NCBI GenBank assembly: GCA_021811865.1
Contig: JAKAQB010000124.1
Span: 1-7,414, forward strand
Source of the DNA: Actinomycetes bacterium
Lineage (GTDB): Bacteria > Actinomycetota > Acidimicrobiia > Acidimicrobiales > Palsa-688
Direction of reading: 5' to 3'
DNA length: 7,414 nucleotides
Within the stretch, counting starts at the first letter, position 1. Every line of letters starts with the position of its first letter. The position numbers were made by a program, and so were the translations under genes. Below are positions 5,250 to 7,414 of the stretch, piece after piece. Under the pieces are notes generated by a model. It was not told the DNA's origin. It saw only the letters and a list, made by a program, of their open reading frames with translations, and searched no databases.

Positions 5250-7071
5250 AGGGTGAAGGGGTGGTGCCGAGGACGACGAGCTCGCTGACGGCGCTGCCAC
5301 CCACGGCCACGGCCGTGGCCGGCGTGGCCCGGGCCAGCTGCACGAGCGTCCACGGGCTGGGGTGCTGGCGGCGGGCGATGGTCATCCACCGGCCGGCGAC
5401 CCGCAGCCGGATGTCGACGCCGTCGGACGCGCCCACACTGACCTGGGTCACCCGCGCGCCGGCGGGGAGCGGCCACACCCGCTCGCGGCCGGCTCGTGCA
5501 ACCCGGAGCAGGGGGCGCAGCCGGGGATGCACCGTGCCCGGTCCGAGGTACTCGACCACGGTGGCGTCGTCTCGCGCGGTGTGGAGCAGCACCACGGACC
5601 ACGGCTCGGTTCCGGCGAGGCGCGCCAGGCAGGCGTCGTCGAGCGAGTGGCCGTTGAAGGCGGCGACCACCCCGTAGGCGGCGCGGTCTTTCCGGACGGC
5701 GTCGAGCGCCGCCGAGGGCGTGCAGCGTCCGTAGGTCGCGTAGAACGCGCCCTTGACTCCGGGGTGACCGGTCAAGAGGGCCGTCGTCCAGAGGTAGTCG
5801 GTCTCGACGCGGGCGCCCCGCGGCCCGAGGCGGGACAGCAGCGTCATGTACGGGGAGCCCTCCGGTCGGGACGTGGAGTGCCCGACCGTCTCACGGTACT
5901 CCGTCGGGAACTGCACGAGCAGCAGGGCGGCGCCCACGCATGCGCTGACAGCGAAGCGGCGGTGCCACACTGCCGGGTCCGCCCAGCCCCGCCGCCGTGC
6001 GGCACCGACGAGCCAGCGACCGGTGGCGATGGCACCGAGGACGTACCAGGCTGTGAGCACGGGCACGATCAGCAGCGTCCGGCGCTCGTTCACGTAGGGG
6101 TAGGCGATGCACTCGAGGGCGTAGGCGGCGACGAACCACGCCACCGGGTCGCGTGAGCCGTAGCGCCGGACCCAGGTGACCGCCCCGATCGTGCAGAAGA
6201 GGGCCGCTGCGGCGGAGGCGACGCCGGCGAAGACCACGAGGGCCGCCAGGTGGTCCGAGAGTGGGCTGTCCACGGGCGTTACCCCGGCGTAGACGGCGTA
6301 GAACACCAACTGGGCGGCGCCCGCCGGCAGCACGAAGAGCCGGTGGAGGATTCCGCCGCCGATGTTGTGGCCGATCTCGGCGGTGTACCGCGCACCGGCT
6401 ACGGGGACGTGCGCTGCCACCCGGGCAGCGAGCAGGGGCACGAGGAGGACGGCCGTGCCGGCGGCGGCGAGGGCACCACGCAGCCACCGCCTGCACCAGA
6501 GCAGCCATACCACCAGCCCGGCCGCCATCCCCAGGCCGGCCTCCTTCAACCACACGGTGCCGGCGAGGAGGACGACGGTGAGCACCGCCCAGGGTGACCA
6601 GGCACGGGTGGCGCGCCACCAGGCCTCGGTCACCAGCAGGAGCCCGAGGAATGCGACGGTGAAGGGCACGTCGGGAGTGACCATGCTCCCGAAGGTGGCG
6701 ATGACCGGATTGACCGCCAGCAGGCCGAGCACGGCCGCCGCCGGCCGCTCGCCGATCCCACGACGGCGCAGCCACACCCAGGTGAGCGGCAGCAGCGCGG
6801 CGGTGCAAACGACCGACAGGGTCCGCTCGGCGAGGAACCCGTGCCCGGAGCCGAGGAGCAACAGCAGTGGCACCAGCAAGGCCGGGTACCCGGCGGGGTA
6901 GTCGAGGAGCAGCGGGTACCCGTTGGGCAGCCTGCCCGGCAGCCCGACGCCGTGGACCAGGCCCCGGGCCATGTACAGGTAGGCGGCGTCGTCGTCGAAG
7001 GAGCCGACGTGGTACCGGGTGCCGACGACCACGGCATGGGCGACTGCGAGCGCAGTGAGGAGGCAGACCAC
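5248..7071 (-). CDS. GT-C fold (GT39/ArnT-like) multi-pass membrane glycosyltransferase, putative
   Basis: 607 residues from the GTG at 7071. About 11-12 hydrophobic segments fill residues 1-390, followed by a largely soluble C-terminal part (about 390-607) predicted outside the membrane. After the first helix comes SFDDDAAYLYMARGL (24-38), the acidic pair in the first outer loop that is the catalytic signature of polyprenyl-phosphate-sugar dependent GT-C enzymes. TPDVPF (132-137) sits where GT39 proteins have a conserved acidic/proline loop, and YPYVNERRTLLIVP (324-337) resembles the later conserved loop before a helix. Donor and acceptor cannot be told; lipid-linked sugar transfer to a cell-envelope component is the family expectation. 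The start is uncertain: coding-like sequence continues upstream to a TAG at 7159-7161 without a standard start codon. It precedes gadB by 13 bases. Confidence 0.75.
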   Translation of the reverse strand: MVCLLTALAVAHAVVVGTRYHVGSFDDDAAYLYMARGLVHGVGLPGRLPNGYPLLLDYPAGYPALLVPLLLLLGSGHGFLAERTLSVVCTAALLPLTWVWLRRRGIGERPAAAVLGLLAVNPVIATFGSMVTPDVPFTVAFLGLLLVTEAWWRATRAWSPWAVLTVVLLAGTVWLKEAGLGMAAGLVVWLLWCRRWLRGALAAAGTAVLLVPLLAARVAAHVPVAGARYTAEIGHNIGGGILHRLFVLPAGAAQLVFYAVYAGVTPVDSPLSDHLAALVVFAGVASAAAALFCTIGAVTWVRRYGSRDPVAWFVAAYALECIAYPYVNERRTLLIVPVLTAWYVLGAIATGRWLVGAARRRGWADPAVWHRRFAVSACVGAALLLVQFPTEYRETVGHSTSRPEGSPYMTLLSRLGPRGARVETDYLWTTALLTGHPGVKGAFYATYGRCTPSAALDAVRKDRAAYGVVAAFNGHSLDDACLARLAGTEPWSVVLLHTARDDATVVEYLGPGTVHPRLRPLLRVARAGRERVWPLPAGARVTQVSVGASDGVDIRLRVAGRWMTIARRQHPSPWTLVQLARATPATAVAVGGSAVSELVVLGTTPSP

Positions 7072-7270
7072 GACCGCCGGGCGTGGCCACCAGCCGGGCT
7101 GGCTTCCCCGGCTCGGGGAGGCGATGGCGGTGGCGGCGGGGTTGGAGATGGTCCATGGCTAGCGCACCCACTCGCCGTCATGCCGGTCAGCCCCAACGGG
7201 TGCCCGCCCCGGCGGTTGCTCCCAGCGCGGCCCGGTGCCGCCGTGCCCCGAGCGCCCTACGCTTGGCGGT
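7072..7270. other. Divergent region upstream of the GT-C gene
   Basis: On the minus strand, 7072-7158 continues the GT-C reading frame for 29 codons with GC-rich third positions and a plausible cytoplasmic N-terminus (SPSRGSQPGWWPRP before the first helix), but no ATG, GTG or TTG. Beyond the TAG at 7159-7161 I see no convincing minus-strand promoter. The right end holds a possible plus-strand -10 at 7258. Confidence 0.4.
7258..7263 (+). promoter_or_regulatory. -10 element (TACGCT) of a possible leaderless promoter
   Basis: TACGCT fits TAnnnT and lies seven bases before ATG at 7271, the spacing expected when transcription starts at the start codon. The bases that follow (GGCGG, one base, ATGAGCGA) match those between the phosphatase -10 and its start. 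No -35 hexamer is evident. Confidence 0.4.
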
Positions 7271-7372
7271 ATGAGCGAGGAGCTGAGCATACGGCGACCA
7301 GAGCTCTTGGGCGTACGGAGGTGGGGGACCGTAGTTGAGTCCCGGGGGGTGGTGTACGGGCGGGTGAGTTGA
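7271..7372 (+). CDS. Possible 33-residue small protein or truncated gene start
   Basis: An ATG ORF of 33 residues beginning MSEELSIRRPELLGVRRW and ending in VVYGRVS before TGA at 7370-7372. It has no Shine-Dalgarno but a -10-like TACGCT seven bases before the ATG, consistent with leaderless translation. About 26 of its 33 codons end in G or C, a little below the neighbouring genes. The start has ordinary protein character, with a charged N-terminus and no repeats. It may be a short peptide, a leader ORF for a gene beyond the window, or the head of a longer gene broken by a frameshift. I do not recognise a family. The opposite strand here also has a 66-codon open frame from a TTG at 7387 rich in Pro and Tyr; only one of the two is likely to be real. 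Confidence 0.35.
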   Translation: MSEELSIRRPELLGVRRWGTVVESRGVVYGRVS

Positions 7373-7386
7373 GGGAGGGTCCCCCA
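7322..7386. repeat. Inverted repeat with 9-bp arms
   Basis: TGGGGGACC (7322-7330) is the exact reverse complement of GGTCCCCCA (7378-7386), with 47 bases between. Inside the loop AGTTGAG occurs twice as a direct repeat (7333-7339 and 7367-7373). It overlaps the end of the small ORF. It could be an operator pair, an RNA structure or chance in GC-rich DNA. Confidence 0.35.
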
Positions 7387-7414
7387 ACGACGACAGTCAT
7401 CGCGTCAACCTCAA

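Noticed and set aside
4392..5288. 298-residue plus-strand open frame opposite gadB
   Set aside because: gadB is intact and alignable through this whole stretch; the plus-strand product is a compositional shadow.
5235..5300. In-frame upstream start of gadB at 5300
   Set aside because: It would add a Ser/Ala-rich tail overlapping the preceding gene, while ATG 5234 has a perfect ribosome binding site.
5362..6156. 264-residue plus-strand open frame opposite the GT-C gene
   Set aside because: Hydrophilic, His/Gly/Arg-rich shadow of a membrane protein gene; no start signals or known motifs.
7187..7387. 66-residue Pro/Tyr-rich minus-strand ORF from a TTG
   Set aside because: No ribosome binding site, lower third-position GC than real genes here, and low complexity. 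Kept only as an alternative to the plus-strand small ORF.
1..7414. CRISPR arrays, tRNA or rRNA genes, insertion sequences
   Set aside because: No regularly spaced repeats, tRNA T-loop signature, rRNA-like stretch, transposase motif or terminal inverted repeats were seen on either strand.

Overview
This is a GC-rich, gene-dense window that looks like an ordinary chromosomal segment of a high-GC actinobacterium. Protein similarity to mycobacterial CarD and the carD-ispD-ispF-rlmB gene order support this. A deep-branching class such as Acidimicrobiia is possible, but that is a guess from memory. I see no insertion sequence, CRISPR array, tRNA, rRNA or phage gene.

Layout. (1) Positions 1-2435, plus strand: a hairpin, then a tightly packed housekeeping operon of carD (RNA polymerase-binding regulator), ispD and ispF (two steps of the MEP isoprenoid pathway) and an rlmB/TrmH-type rRNA 2'-O-methyltransferase. 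All the joints overlap (CTGA, GTGA, and a 37-nt overlap with a TTG start), so translation is probably coupled. ispD appears to start at a non-standard CTG codon. The cysS gene that sits between ispF and the methyltransferase in Mycobacterium tuberculosis is absent here. (2) Positions 2436-3755, plus strand: a second transcription unit with a histidine phosphatase, apparently made from a leaderless mRNA, followed by a small single-pass membrane protein of unknown function. (3) Positions 3756-3827: a short convergent gap holding a hairpin. (4) Positions 3828-7071, minus strand: a two-gene unit read from right to left. It has a large GT-C/GT39-like multi-pass membrane protein with an extracytoplasmic C-terminal part, then a complete glutamate decarboxylase (gadB) whose ribosome binding site overlaps the stop codon of the first gene. 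(5) Positions 7072-7414: a divergent intergenic region with a possible leaderless 33-residue ORF on the plus strand and an inverted repeat.

Functionally the left half is conserved core metabolism and information processing. The right half is more variable: acid-stress or GABA metabolism (GAD) linked to a putative cell-envelope glycosyltransferase. I did not find a clearly new system. The points most worth checking are the CTG start of ispD, two near-identical leaderless start regions, the missing canonical start upstream of the GT-C gene, and the gadB/GT-C pairing.
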